From JAAYFT01 sp036562765 (GTDB lineage: Bacteria; Bacillota; Clostridia; Tissierellales; Tissierellaceae), in the NCBI GenBank assembly GCA_036562765.1, contig DATCJO010000177.1:1-64000 (forward strand): a stretch of 64,000 nt of DNA. The letters run 5' to 3'. A program made the translations under genes and the position numbers. The first letter of the stretch is position 1; each line of letters starts with the position of its first letter. The notes beneath the pieces are model-generated. The model made no database searches, was not told the origin of the DNA, and saw nothing but the letters and a program-made list of their open reading frames with translations. Shown here piece by piece: positions 1-8,876 of the stretch.

Positions 1-12
1 AAAAAAAATTAG

Positions 13-51
13 ACAAAAAAAACTGCTGATAAATTTAATTTATCAGCAGTT
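13..51 (-). terminator. Terminator of lgt
   Basis: A 13-bp perfect inverted repeat (21-33 with 39-51, 5-base loop) lies just downstream of the lgt stop. Read on the minus strand it is followed by eight T residues, the form of an intrinsic terminator. Confidence 0.85.
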
Positions 52-72
52 TTTTATCATTTTATAACAATT

Positions 73-804
73 TTATTGAGCTTTCCTTCTTCTCAGATAA
101 AAGATAACTGCAGGTACAAAGAATCCAACAATGCTTACAAGTTGGGCTACTCTAAATTGCCCCAGCATTAGACTATCTACTCTCAATCCTTCTATGAAAA
201 ATCTAGCAAAGGAATACAATGAAAGATAAAGTAAAAATATTTCTCCATCTACTTTTTTCTTCTTTTTCCTGAACCAAATTAGGAATAAAAATACTAAAAA
301 ATCCCATATAGACTCATACAAAAAAGTTGGATGGACTTTTACTCCATTTACCATTATTCCCCATGGTAAGTTAGTAGGGCGCCCATAGGCTTCTTGGTTA
401 ATGTAATTCCCCCATCTTCCTATAGCTTGTGCCAATATTAAACTTGGGGAGCAGATATCAGCCAAGGTCCAAAAACTAATTTTCTTAACTTTACAAAACA
501 CTATTGCTACAATTATTCCCACGATAATTGTCCCGTGAATTGCCAAACCGCCATTCCTGATATTTATTATTTCAAGCGGATTATCTTTGTACAAATCCCA
601 ATTAAATATTACATAGTATAACCTTGAGCCTATTAAACATAGAGGAACAGCCCAAATCAGCAAATCTAATATAAGCTCCTCATTTAATCCAAGCCTTCTA
701 GTTTCCCTAAGAGCTAAAAAAGTGCCTATTAGCACACCTAGAGCTATCAGTATGCCATACCATCTTATTTCCAAGCCAAATATAGTAAATGCCACTGGAT
801 TCAT
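73..804 (-). CDS. lgt: Prolipoprotein diacylglyceryl transferase
   Basis: Lgt transfers diacylglycerol from phosphatidylglycerol to the lipobox cysteine of preprolipoproteins in the membrane. The 243-residue protein is near the short end of the family and has about seven hydrophobic segments. The family signature is seen at residues 129-143 (GRWGNYINQEAYGRP, with the Arg and Glu of the active region), His90 sits in NGGLAIHG, and HPTFLYES follows. The start is an ATG preceded by AAAGGTGG at good spacing. Likely clients in this window are the lipoproteins at 3596-4042 and 27894-28724. It is followed by a strong terminator and appears to be the last gene of its unit. Confidence 0.97.
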   Translation of the reverse strand: MNPVAFTIFGLEIRWYGILIALGVLIGTFLALRETRRLGLNEELILDLLIWAVPLCLIGSRLYYVIFNWDLYKDNPLEIINIRNGGLAIHGTIIVGIIVAIVFCKVKKISFWTLADICSPSLILAQAIGRWGNYINQEAYGRPTNLPWGIMVNGVKVHPTFLYESIWDFLVFLFLIWFRKKKKKVDGEIFLLYLSLYSFARFFIEGLRVDSLMLGQFRVAQLVSIVGFFVPAVIFYLRRRKAQ

Positions 805-868
805 ATTAAAACCACCTTTCTATTTAGTCCACTGAATAAGTATAACATAATTTACATTATTTTTCTAT

Positions 869-2158
869 TTATTCCAGTGGATTTATAATAGATAAAACTA
901 CATTTTCCTCTATAAAATGGCTGTTAAACCTTTCTACTATATCCTTATATTCTATTTTCTCTAGGAGGGAAAGATAATCGATTAACAAGAAATCGCTGAA
1001 ATACAAATCGATGAAATTGTTAGCAATAAATTCTATTGAATTTAACCCCATTAAAAATTCACCAATAGCTTTGTTTTTAATTCTAATAAAATCTTTTTCA
1101 GAAAGTACAGATTCAGCATCTTTCTTAATCAGTTCCAATACTCTTTCATATACTTTTTTTGGCTCCTTTGACTCACCCACTATTAGGGAATGGCCATAAC
1201 TTTCTTTTCCTGTATAGTATCCTCCAAAACTCGAATTTATCAATCCTTCTTCATATAAGTCATTGTAGAATGTTGAGCTAGAACCAAATAAAATATCTAA
1301 TATTATGTTTGTTGTTAAATCTTTTTTTACCAATTTTTCCCCCGTTAATCCAATTTCTAAGTCCTTAATTCCGATATGGAAAATAGGCTCTGATGTCATC
1401 ATATTTTCTTCAATAATTTTTTTATTGATTTTCTTATCCTCAGTAGGCAATATCCTCTTAATTTCTTCAATATTTTTATAGTTATTTTTTTGAGATTTTT
1501 CCACTACTTTTATTATTCCCTCAAAAGATAAATCTCCTGTTACAAACAGTACCATGTTTGTTGGATGATAAAATGTATTATAGCATTTGTATAATAGCTC
1601 CTTATTTATTTTTTGTATGCTTTCAATTGTTCCTGCTATATCTATCTTTACAGGATGTGTATTATACATAGCTTGTAAGCAGTTAAAAAATACTCTCCAT
1701 CCTGGGTCATCCATGTACATGTTTATTTCTTGTGCAATTATCCCTTTTTCTTTGTCAACATTTTCATCGGTAAAATATGGACTTTGCACAAAATCTATAA
1801 GTAAGCTTAGACAATCATAGAAATTCTCAGTAGATGAAAACAAGTAAGCTGTCTGATTGAAATTAGTATAAGCATTTACATCAGCACCTAATTTAGAGAA
1901 CTTTTCGAAAAGATTATGTTCAGGGCTTTCAAATAATTTGTGCTCTAAAAAATGGGCTATTCCTTGTGGAACTTCTATTGGTTCCTTTTCTCCAATAGGC
2001 ACAAATACATTATCTATGCTGCCATAGTCAGTAGCAAATATTGCATATTGCCTTGTATAACCCTTTTTCGGTATGAAATAAACTTCTAATCCAGAATCCA
2101 TTTTTTTATAATAAAGCTTCTCCTTAAGTTTCTCATTTTCATAAACTTTTATATCCAA
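869..2158 (-). CDS. ymfH: M16 zinc peptidase, YmfH type
   Basis: This 429-residue protein has the inverted zinc motif of M16 peptidases, HFLEH, at residues 69-73, with Glu144 (IAQEI) at the spacing expected for the third zinc ligand. It is the catalytic-looking member of a pair with the gene upstream; M16 enzymes of this kind often act as one active and one inactive subunit. Homologues are called YmfH/YfmH and some annotations link them to elongation factor P modification, which I cannot test here. The start is TTG at 2158 with GGGAGG eight bases upstream. The gap to the upstream partner is about 20 bases, so the two are probably cotranscribed. Confidence 0.9.
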   Translation of the reverse strand: MDIKVYENEKLKEKLYYKKMDSGLEVYFIPKKGYTRQYAIFATDYGSIDNVFVPIGEKEPIEVPQGIAHFLEHKLFESPEHNLFEKFSKLGADVNAYTNFNQTAYLFSSTENFYDCLSLLIDFVQSPYFTDENVDKEKGIIAQEINMYMDDPGWRVFFNCLQAMYNTHPVKIDIAGTIESIQKINKELLYKCYNTFYHPTNMVLFVTGDLSFEGIIKVVEKSQKNNYKNIEEIKRILPTEDKKINKKIIEENMMTSEPIFHIGIKDLEIGLTGEKLVKKDLTTNIILDILFGSSSTFYNDLYEEGLINSSFGGYYTGKESYGHSLIVGESKEPKKVYERVLELIKKDAESVLSEKDFIRIKNKAIGEFLMGLNSIEFIANNFIDLYFSDFLLIDYLSLLEKIEYKDIVERFNSHFIEENVVLSIINPLE

Positions 2159-2178
2159 AGTTGATGCCTCCCCATTTT

Positions 2179-3465
2179 TTATATTATGTTATTCATTATC
2201 TTAGGATTTCTCATGAAATATATTGTATCAATGGTTAATTTTGACATTGCTTCAACAATTTCGCCCTTAGTTACTTTATCTATATCAGCAATTACTTCAT
2301 CTAGAGTTCTCTTATCATTTGATAAAATTTGACTGAAGAAGTATTCAGAAATTAGGAATATGCTATCCTTTATAGATCTTGTTGAAGATTTCAATGATTC
2401 TTTTGATATTTCAATATCATCTTCTGAAAAATTGCCCTGCTGTATTTCTTCTATTTGCTCTTTTATTATGTCTATTGTTTTTTCAAAATTCTCAAATTCT
2501 ATTCCACCATCTACTAACAATATAGATTTATATTTAAAGACTGTTGATGTAATATAATATGCTAAGCTTTCCTTTTCCCTAACGGTCTTAAATAACTTAG
2601 AATTTGGACCTCCACCTAAAATATCGCTTCCTACAAGAAGCCCATTGTATAACCTATCTTCATAAGGTATACCAGTTCTAAACCCTAAAACTAGTTTGCC
2701 TTGATTTACATCTAAATCTTCATATACCATATTTTTTGTTTTAACTCTGCTAATTATCTGTTCTCTTGGAATATCTATTATTTCTCCTCTTTCGATATTA
2801 GCCATTTCTTTCATATATAGAACCATATCATCATCGTAATTGCCTACAAAGAATATTTCAATTGGACTAGTTTCAATAACTTTTTTATAGTGCTTATATA
2901 AAATTTCTTCATCAATCTTTGGAAGGTCTTCTATACTTCCTAAAGGATATATTCCAAATCTTTCATTCTTACACATTTCCTCTATACATCTGTCTATGGC
3001 ATAGGACCTTTTATCATTTATTCTGCTCTCAATTTTTCTCTTTAAGTTTTCCTTTTCTTGCTCAACATAGGATTTTTTGAAGTATCCTTCTTCCAATAGT
3101 GGATTAAAAATAATTGATTTTAATAGATTGAATACATCGTAAATATATTCCTTGTTATTTATATATTCACCATTTATCGTTTCTACTGAAAAACGAAGTA
3201 CGTGTTTTTCCCCTCTTTTATTAATAGCCACACTTAAGTTGGCACCATAATTCTCTTCTAACTTTTTCTGTATTTCTAAATTCGTCTTAAGTTCCATTGT
3301 CCCTCTTTTTAAAACTAATGGAAGCAAGGCATTTTTTGTAACTTCTTCTCTTGTCAATGGCCTTAAAAAATAAAAACTCAATAAATTTGATTTAAATTTA
3401 TCTGTTTTTATTAAATTTAAATTTATCCCACTTTTAATTTGTATTCTTTCACATCTTAAGTCCAA
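2179..3465 (-). CDS. ymfF: M16 peptidase-like subunit, YmfF type (no zinc motif)
   Basis: An M16-fold protein of about 428 residues that has no HxxEH motif, as expected for the non-catalytic YmfF partner of YmfH. A glycine-rich stretch (VGSDILGGGPNSKLFKTVRE) in the second half matches the substrate-binding part of M16 proteins. Start choice: the longest frame opens at 3516 but has no ribosome site. An ATG at 3471 lies only one base from GGAGG (3473-3477), while a TTG two codons later, at 3465, is seven bases from it. TTG at 3465 is therefore the likelier start. It forms an operon with the downstream ymfH. Confidence 0.85.
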   Translation of the reverse strand: MDLRCERIQIKSGINLNLIKTDKFKSNLLSFYFLRPLTREEVTKNALLPLVLKRGTMELKTNLEIQKKLEENYGANLSVAINKRGEKHVLRFSVETINGEYINNKEYIYDVFNLLKSIIFNPLLEEGYFKKSYVEQEKENLKRKIESRINDKRSYAIDRCIEEMCKNERFGIYPLGSIEDLPKIDEEILYKHYKKVIETSPIEIFFVGNYDDDMVLYMKEMANIERGEIIDIPREQIISRVKTKNMVYEDLDVNQGKLVLGFRTGIPYEDRLYNGLLVGSDILGGGPNSKLFKTVREKESLAYYITSTVFKYKSILLVDGGIEFENFEKTIDIIKEQIEEIQQGNFSEDDIEISKESLKSSTRSIKDSIFLISEYFFSQILSNDKRTLDEVIADIDKVTKGEIVEAMSKLTIDTIYFMRNPKIMNNII

Positions 3466-3553
3466 ATTCATTCCTCCTTTTTTTACTGTATTAATAAAAC
3501 TATACCCAAATTCCATTAATGTTACTTATAATTTATTACGTTTTATAAAAATA

Positions 3554-3593
3554 AATTCAAAAAACCCATTCTCAAGAATGGGTTTTTTGAATT
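3554..3593 (-). terminator. Terminator of the sporulation lipoprotein gene
   Basis: A 19-bp inverted repeat (3554-3572 with 3575-3593) with A/T-rich flanks directly after the stop codon of the lipoprotein gene. It is nearly symmetric and could also act on the other strand. Confidence 0.75.
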
Positions 3594-3595
3594 TA

Positions 3596-4042
3596 TTATC
3601 TATTTTTTTCAATTAACTTGCTTATATCATTTACATAGTTATCATACGGAGTACCATTCATCATATCAAGTATTATGTCCACTATCTGATAAAAAGTCTT
3701 CTCATCATTGGAGACAATAACTTCTTTTATGCTACTATCAGTTTCCAACACAGTATCTATAATTAATTCCTTTATATCTTCATTGAATTCTTTATCATAA
3801 GCCATGATTACAGAAACTAGGGCTGTATCATTGAATATTATGGTAGCAGCATCATCAATGCCAAACAATTCAACAACATGGTCAGATAATGTTTCAGATC
3901 TATCTATTATAGCCTTATCTTCTGCTGAAACATTAATAACCCTATCCTGCTCCTCTGATATTGGAGTTTCATTTTTATTCGCTGAACACCCTAACTGCAA
4001 AAGCAGTACAAGAATTATAGCTAATAATAAATACCTTTTCAA
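3596..4042 (-). CDS. YhcN/YlaJ-type sporulation lipoprotein
   Basis: A 148-residue protein with a lipoprotein signal: Lys-Arg, a run of Leu/Ile, then the lipobox LQLGC at about residues 15-19. The body carries the YhcN/YlaJ pattern, with a segment like AIIDRSETLSDHVVELFGID followed by ATIIFNDTALVSVIMA. Members are found in the spore cortex or inner spore membrane region. The start is TTG at 4042, with GAGGAGGG eight bases upstream. It implies a spore-former. The family call rests on pattern memory; the lipoprotein call is seen directly. Confidence 0.8.
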   Translation of the reverse strand: MKRYLLLAIILVLLLQLGCSANKNETPISEEQDRVINVSAEDKAIIDRSETLSDHVVELFGIDDAATIIFNDTALVSVIMAYDKEFNEDIKELIIDTVLETDSSIKEVIVSNDEKTFYQIVDIILDMMNGTPYDNYVNDISKLIEKNR

Positions 4043-4113
4043 CAGCCAATCCCTCCTCTAGTTATTAGTTTTACATAATTTTCAAAATTTATAACAAGAG
4101 GAGGGAAAATTTA

Positions 4114-4770
4114 TTATTCTTTATGCAATTCTTTTGCTATTTTTACGCCTGAACTTGTCCCTAGCCTTGTTGCACCAGCTTCAATCATCTTTCTTGCAGT
4201 TTCTAAATCTCTGATTCCTCCAGAAGCTTTTATGCCCATCTTATCTCCAACTACTGATTTCATTAGTTTAACATCTTCAACTGTTGCACCACCAGATGAA
4301 AAACCAGTAGAAGTCTTAACAAAATGAGCTCCAGCTTCTAATGCCAATTCACAAGCTTTTTTCTTTTCATCATCTGTCAAAAGGCAAGTTTCAATAATTA
4401 CCTTTACTATTTTCCCTTTTGCAGCTTCCACAACGGATTTTATATCTTCTTTTACTAAATCGTAATCCTTATTCTTTAAAGCTCCAATGTTTATTACCAT
4501 GTCAACTTCATCTGCTCCATTTTTGATTGCATCTTCAGTTTCAAATGCCTTTACTTCCTTTGTATTAGCACCCAATGGAAATCCAATGACTGTTGCCACT
4601 TTAACATTTGAACCTTTTAACAAATCTTTTGCAAACTTCACAAAACATGGATTAACGCATACAGCATAAAAGTTATTTTCAATGGCTTCTCTGCATAAGC
4701 TTTCAATCATTGAGCTGGTAGCATCTGGCTTCAATAAAGTGTGATCTATAAGACTTAAAACTTCACTCAT
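4114..4770 (-). CDS. deoC: Deoxyribose-phosphate aldolase
   Basis: DeoC splits 2-deoxyribose 5-phosphate into acetaldehyde and glyceraldehyde 3-phosphate in deoxynucleoside breakdown. Class I aldolase features are clear: the Schiff-base lysine in FVKTSTGFSSGGAT (about residue 152), the paired lysine in GIKASGGIRD (about 181) and Asp in DEVDMVINIG. I place the start at ATG 4770, five bases after AGGTGG, rather than at 4800, giving 218 residues and removing an overlap with pduL. The gene begins 13 bases after the pduL stop, so the two are very likely one transcript. Confidence 0.95.
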   Translation of the reverse strand: MSEVLSLIDHTLLKPDATSSMIESLCREAIENNFYAVCVNPCFVKFAKDLLKGSNVKVATVIGFPLGANTKEVKAFETEDAIKNGADEVDMVINIGALKNKDYDLVKEDIKSVVEAAKGKIVKVIIETCLLTDDEKKKACELALEAGAHFVKTSTGFSSGGATVEDVKLMKSVVGDKMGIKASGGIRDLETARKMIEAGATRLGTSSGVKIAKELHKE

Positions 4771-4783
4771 AGAAACCACCTTG

Positions 4784-5356
4784 TTATTTAATAATTTCAA
4801 CTATATCACCGTTTTTAACTCCAGCAGCATTTCCTTCTTCAATGTCAACATGCATTTCAAGTTGAGATTCATCAGAAACTCTCACTAGGACATTGTTAAA
4901 TATCAATCCTCTAACTCCGTCTACCTTAACACTAACTATATCCTTATCCTTGACTCCAAATTCTGGAGCATCATTAGTATGCATATGAATATGTCTTGCA
5001 GCCACTATTACGCCTTCCTCTAAATCAATTTCACCCTTTGGCCCTACAATTTTTACTCCTGGAGTTCCAGCTAAATCTCCTGAATTTCTAACTACAGGTT
5101 CAACACCCAAAGTTATTGCATCAGAAATTGATATTTCAACTTGAGTTTTAGATCTAACTGGCCCAAGTATTCTTACACCTTTAATGGTCTTCTTTGGTCC
5201 AACTAAATCTACTTTTTCTTCACAAGCAAATTGCCCTGGTTGTGATAAATCCCTTAATTTTGTTAATTGGTATCCTTCTCCGAATAAAATATCTAAATCT
5301 TTTTGGCTTAAATGAACATGTCTATTTGATAAAGCTATTGGTAAAGTTTTTTTCAT
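4784..5356 (-). CDS. pduL: Phosphate propanoyltransferase (PduL phosphotransacylase)
   Basis: PduL moves an acyl group between CoA and phosphate (acyl-CoA + Pi to acyl phosphate). Both histidine-rich zinc-binding stretches are visible, NRHVHLS near the N-terminus and ARHIHMH in the middle, in a double-barrel protein of 190 residues. The start is ATG 5356, eight bases after GGAGG. I see no microcompartment shell genes and no clear N-terminal encapsulation peptide, so this is probably a cytosolic housekeeping type. Next to deoC it suggests acetaldehyde being turned into acetyl phosphate and ATP, with an acylating aldehyde dehydrogenase located elsewhere. Confidence 0.93.
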   Translation of the reverse strand: MKKTLPIALSNRHVHLSQKDLDILFGEGYQLTKLRDLSQPGQFACEEKVDLVGPKKTIKGVRILGPVRSKTQVEISISDAITLGVEPVVRNSGDLAGTPGVKIVGPKGEIDLEEGVIVAARHIHMHTNDAPEFGVKDKDIVSVKVDGVRGLIFNNVLVRVSDESQLEMHVDIEEGNAAGVKNGDIVEIIK

Positions 5357-5422
5357 TTTTACAACCTCCATTATCTTATTTTCTTTCAATATATTTAATT
5401 ATAAAGCTTTGTAAATAAAAAA

Positions 5423-6670
5423 TCAAAAGTTATTGTTAAAACTACCGATAATATCATAAAAATCTGGATATGAAATATTTACCCAGGAACTGTCTATAAT
5501 CTCACTTTCTCCATCAATAGCCAAAGCTGCAATTGATAACGCCATAGCAATTCTGTGGTCCTTATGGCTATAGACTTTTGCAGGAGTTAGTTTATTTCCT
5601 CCATTTATAATTAAGCCATTGGATAAAGGAGTTATGTCTACAGACATTTTTCTTAGCTCTGATGCTATGGATTCTATCCTGTTGCTTTCTTTAAATTTCA
5701 ATTCATCAGCCCCTCTTATTTCAGTAGTTCCTTCTGCAAAAGCTGCAGCTACAGCTAATATTGGGACTTCATCAATTAATCTTCCCATAATGTTTCCATC
5801 TATCTTTATTCCTTTTAATGGAGCATAAGAAACATATATATCTCCCAATGGCTCATTGTTTACATTTCTTACATTCCTTATTTCAATACTTGCACCCATT
5901 TCTCTCAATACATCTATGATACCTGTCCTTGTCTCATTTACCCCTACATCTTTTAGAACTATTTTTGAACCCTTAATTATGGTAGCTGCTACTATAAAAA
6001 AAGCTGCTGAGGATATATCCCCTGGTATATAAAGCCTACTACCTGTAAAATTATTTTTCCTAAAATATTCCAGCATTCTCTCAGTATGGTCCCTAGTTAC
6101 TGTTTTTTCAATAACCCTTGATTTACTAGAACTATAAATAGATGCTAGTAAAATTGCAGATTTCACTTGTGCACTGGCCACAGGCATCTCATAGACTATT
6201 CCATTTAACCTTTCATAAGGCTCTATTTCAAGAGGTGGATATTTATTTTCCACTCCTCTTATATTAGCACCCATTTTAGTTAAGGGTATAATAATCCTAT
6301 CCATTGGCCTTTTACTAAGTGAGCTGTCTCCTACTAAGGTAGATTTAAAGTTTTGTCCAACTAATAAACCTGCCAAAAGCCTCATGGTAGTTCCAGAATT
6401 GCCACAGTATAATGGTTTCTTTGGTTCCCTTAGGCCATTTAACCCCTTTCCGAATATTTTCACCCTATTTTTGCTTTTATCTATTTCAAACTCGATTCCC
6501 ATTTCTTCAAAGCACTGAATGGTCCTTAATGTATCATCTGATAATAAAATATTATCTACAACTGTTTCTCCATTGCTGATGGCACCAAATATAATTGCCC
6601 TGTGAGAAATGGATTTGTCTCCTGGGACTTTTATTTCTCCCGTTAATTTTCTTACTCCTTTAATCTTCAT
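5423..6670 (-). CDS. aroA: 3-phosphoshikimate 1-carboxyvinyltransferase (EPSP synthase)
   Basis: EPSP synthase joins phosphoenolpyruvate to shikimate 3-phosphate. The 415-residue protein shows the KVPGDKSISHRA motif at the N-terminus, GNSGTTMRLLAG around residue 90, the SLSKRPMDR stretch, SAQVKSAILLA, and ADELKFKESNR toward the C-terminus. It starts at ATG 6670 behind GGGAG; that ribosome site overlaps the aroB stop, which is four bases away. It is the last gene of aroC-aroB-aroA. Confidence 0.97.
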   Translation of the reverse strand: MKIKGVRKLTGEIKVPGDKSISHRAIIFGAISNGETVVDNILLSDDTLRTIQCFEEMGIEFEIDKSKNRVKIFGKGLNGLREPKKPLYCGNSGTTMRLLAGLLVGQNFKSTLVGDSSLSKRPMDRIIIPLTKMGANIRGVENKYPPLEIEPYERLNGIVYEMPVASAQVKSAILLASIYSSSKSRVIEKTVTRDHTERMLEYFRKNNFTGSRLYIPGDISSAAFFIVAATIIKGSKIVLKDVGVNETRTGIIDVLREMGASIEIRNVRNVNNEPLGDIYVSYAPLKGIKIDGNIMGRLIDEVPILAVAAAFAEGTTEIRGADELKFKESNRIESIASELRKMSVDITPLSNGLIINGGNKLTPAKVYSHKDHRIAMALSIAALAIDGESEIIDSSWVNISYPDFYDIIGSFNNNF

Positions 6671-6674
6671 ATTT

Positions 6675-7706
6675 TCACTCCCTGTAATATGTTAAAAAAG
6701 CATCTTTTATAGTTTTTTCTTCAATATCAAAGAATGTATCAACTTTTCCTTTCCCAACTGGAAGAACAAAGGCTATCTTTCTATCTATGTTTTTCTTATC
6801 ATTTTTCATTATTTTTATAAGCCCATCTATTTCATCTTCATTAAATTTATATGATTCAATTAAACTTAACAGTAAAGCTCTTATTTCTTCAAAATATTCA
6901 TTTCCTATAAGCCCCTTTAAATAGGCAATTTTTAACTCAACAAGCATTCCCAAAATAACTGCTTCTCCATGATAATACATCTCATAATTAAAATGGGATT
7001 CGATGCTGTGACCTACTGTATGGCCAAAATTAAGATTATGCCTTATGTTTAAATCAAACTTATCCTTTTCAACAATAGAGGATTTAATTTCCACAGACTT
7101 GCCAACTATATAACGCAAAATATTATCCTCTTTATCAAAAATGCCATTTAGATTTTCTTTTATATATTTGAAAAATTCATAATCAGCTATAATACCGTAC
7201 TTTACTACTTCTCCTAATCCTGAAATAAAATCTCTTTTAGAGAGGGTTTTCAAAAATCTTATATCTATTATGGTTTCTACTGGAAAATAAAAAGTGCCTA
7301 TTAGATTTTTATATCCGCCATAATTTACTGCAGTTTTACCACCAATGCTGCTATCTACCTGTGCTAAGAGGGTAGTTGGTATTTGAACATAATTAATGCC
7401 TCTTTTATAAGTAGAGGCTGCAAATCCTGCTAAGTCCCCTATCATACCTCCTCCTAGGGAGAGGATAAATCCATTTCTATCAATGTTTTTTTCAACTAAT
7501 TTATCATAAATTTTAACTACATTTTCTAAATTTTTGCTTTCCTCCCCAGGTTTAATTAATAGAATATTATTTCTCACACACAACAGCCTATCTATATCAT
7601 CTTTGTACAATCGATAAATGTTATCATCAGTTATTAATATATAATTGTCATCAACTGTATATCTTTTCAACTCATCCCATATATTATCAACTAACCTGAA
7701 CCTCAT
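6675..7706 (-). CDS. aroB: 3-dehydroquinate synthase
   Basis: AroB cyclises DAHP to 3-dehydroquinate using NAD and a divalent metal. The protein of 343 residues shows the NAD/substrate signature LGGGMIGDLAGFAAS, the PTTLLAQVDSSIGGKTAVN block, and metal-ligand histidines in HNLNFGHTVGHSIE and YHGEAV. It starts three bases after the aroC stop with GAGGT as ribosome site, so translation is probably coupled to aroC. Confidence 0.97.
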   Translation of the reverse strand: MRFRLVDNIWDELKRYTVDDNYILITDDNIYRLYKDDIDRLLCVRNNILLIKPGEESKNLENVVKIYDKLVEKNIDRNGFILSLGGGMIGDLAGFAASTYKRGINYVQIPTTLLAQVDSSIGGKTAVNYGGYKNLIGTFYFPVETIIDIRFLKTLSKRDFISGLGEVVKYGIIADYEFFKYIKENLNGIFDKEDNILRYIVGKSVEIKSSIVEKDKFDLNIRHNLNFGHTVGHSIESHFNYEMYYHGEAVILGMLVELKIAYLKGLIGNEYFEEIRALLLSLIESYKFNEDEIDGLIKIMKNDKKNIDRKIAFVLPVGKGKVDTFFDIEEKTIKDAFLTYYRE

Positions 7707-7709
7707 TAT

Positions 7710-8831
7710 TTACCTCTTTTCCAGATATTTTAAGTAATTATTAAAATTTAGTTTAAGTTCTTCCATAAAATCTCCGCCAAATTTTCTTAGGATTTCATCT
7801 GCAAAAACATAGGCCACCATTCCCTCTGCTACTATGCTAGCAGAAGGTACTGAACATATATCTGACCTTTCAAATTGTGCAACTGTTTTTTCTTTAGTAA
7901 TCATGTCAACTGTTTCAAGAGGCTTTCTTAATGTTGGTATAGGCTTCATGGTAATCCTTAAAACAATATCTTCTCCATTTGATATACCTGCTTCTATTCC
8001 TCCAGCATTATTAGTTTTCCTAGCATATTTATCTGTATATATTATTTCATCGTGAAAATTTGAGCCTTTAATTTCTGAAGCCATTGTTCCACGACCTACT
8101 TCAACAGCCTTTATCCCCTGTATGCTCATAAGTGCTGCTGCCAACCTAGCATCTAATTTTCTATCCCAACTTACATGGCTTCCTAGACCCACTGGTATAT
8201 TCCTGCCTATTATTTCAATTGTACCACCTAATGTATCGCCCATTTCCTTTGCTTCTTTAATTTTTTCTATCATTTTCTTTTCTGAATCCTTATGAATTAC
8301 CCTAATAACAGATTCATCTGCTAATTCTAAATCCTTAAGCTTTAATCCATTATAATAATCAATTTGGCTTCTAACTCCGCCAATATCTATTACATGGCTG
8401 TAAATAAATATATTTAATTCCCTAAGTAGTAGTTTGCAAATGCTTAATAAAGCAACTCTCATGGCTGTCTCCCTTGCAGATGCCCTTTCTAAAATATTTC
8501 TACCACCTATTTGATTGTACTTTAATGCACCGACTAAATCTCCATGACCAGGCCTTGGCTTTGTTATTTCAACCATATCCACATTCCTTGCTTTGTTATC
8601 AATTATAATTGATATTGGCGCTCCAGTTGTATAATTATTGTTTACTCCAGACATTATTCTGACTTTATCATTTTCAATCTTCATTCTTTCAGATCTTCCA
8701 AAGCCAGTTTGCCTTCTTTTTAGTTCATTATTAATAAAATCTATATCTAAGTATAGATTTGCTGGTATGCCTTCAATTATGCCAATTAAACAAGTTCCAT
8801 GGGATTCTCCTGAAGTTTGAAATCTTATCAT
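7710..8831 (-). CDS. aroC: Chorismate synthase
   Basis: Chorismate synthase converts EPSP to chorismate and needs reduced FMN. The family start RFQTSGESHG, the internal GRNIPVGLGSHVSWDRKLDARLA stretch (quoted here in part: VGLGSHVSWDRKLDARLA) and the R-rich FMN region (GGRNILERASARET) are present. The start is ATG 8831, five bases after GGAGG; an in-frame TTG four codons earlier lies inside that ribosome site and is unlikely. It is the first gene of the aroCBA operon. There is no flavin reductase domain in the protein, so reduced FMN must come from elsewhere. Confidence 0.97.
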   Translation of the reverse strand: MIRFQTSGESHGTCLIGIIEGIPANLYLDIDFINNELKRRQTGFGRSERMKIENDKVRIMSGVNNNYTTGAPISIIIDNKARNVDMVEITKPRPGHGDLVGALKYNQIGGRNILERASARETAMRVALLSICKLLLRELNIFIYSHVIDIGGVRSQIDYYNGLKLKDLELADESVIRVIHKDSEKKMIEKIKEAKEMGDTLGGTIEIIGRNIPVGLGSHVSWDRKLDARLAAALMSIQGIKAVEVGRGTMASEIKGSNFHDEIIYTDKYARKTNNAGGIEAGISNGEDIVLRITMKPIPTLRKPLETVDMITKEKTVAQFERSDICSVPSASIVAEGMVAYVFADEILRKFGGDFMEELKLNFNNYLKYLEKR

Positions 8832-8842
8832 ACTTACCTCCA

Positions 8843-8876
8843 AAAAAAGACTTCTACTTTTGAATGTAGAAGTCAG
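8843..8876 (-). terminator. Terminator between the flavoprotein gene and aroC
   Basis: Nine-bp inverted repeat GACTTCTAC/GTAGAAGTC followed on the minus strand by seven T residues. The 5' arm is within the last codons of the flavoprotein gene and the T-run ends right at the aroC ribosome site, so any read-through into aroC would be limited by this hairpin. Confidence 0.7.
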
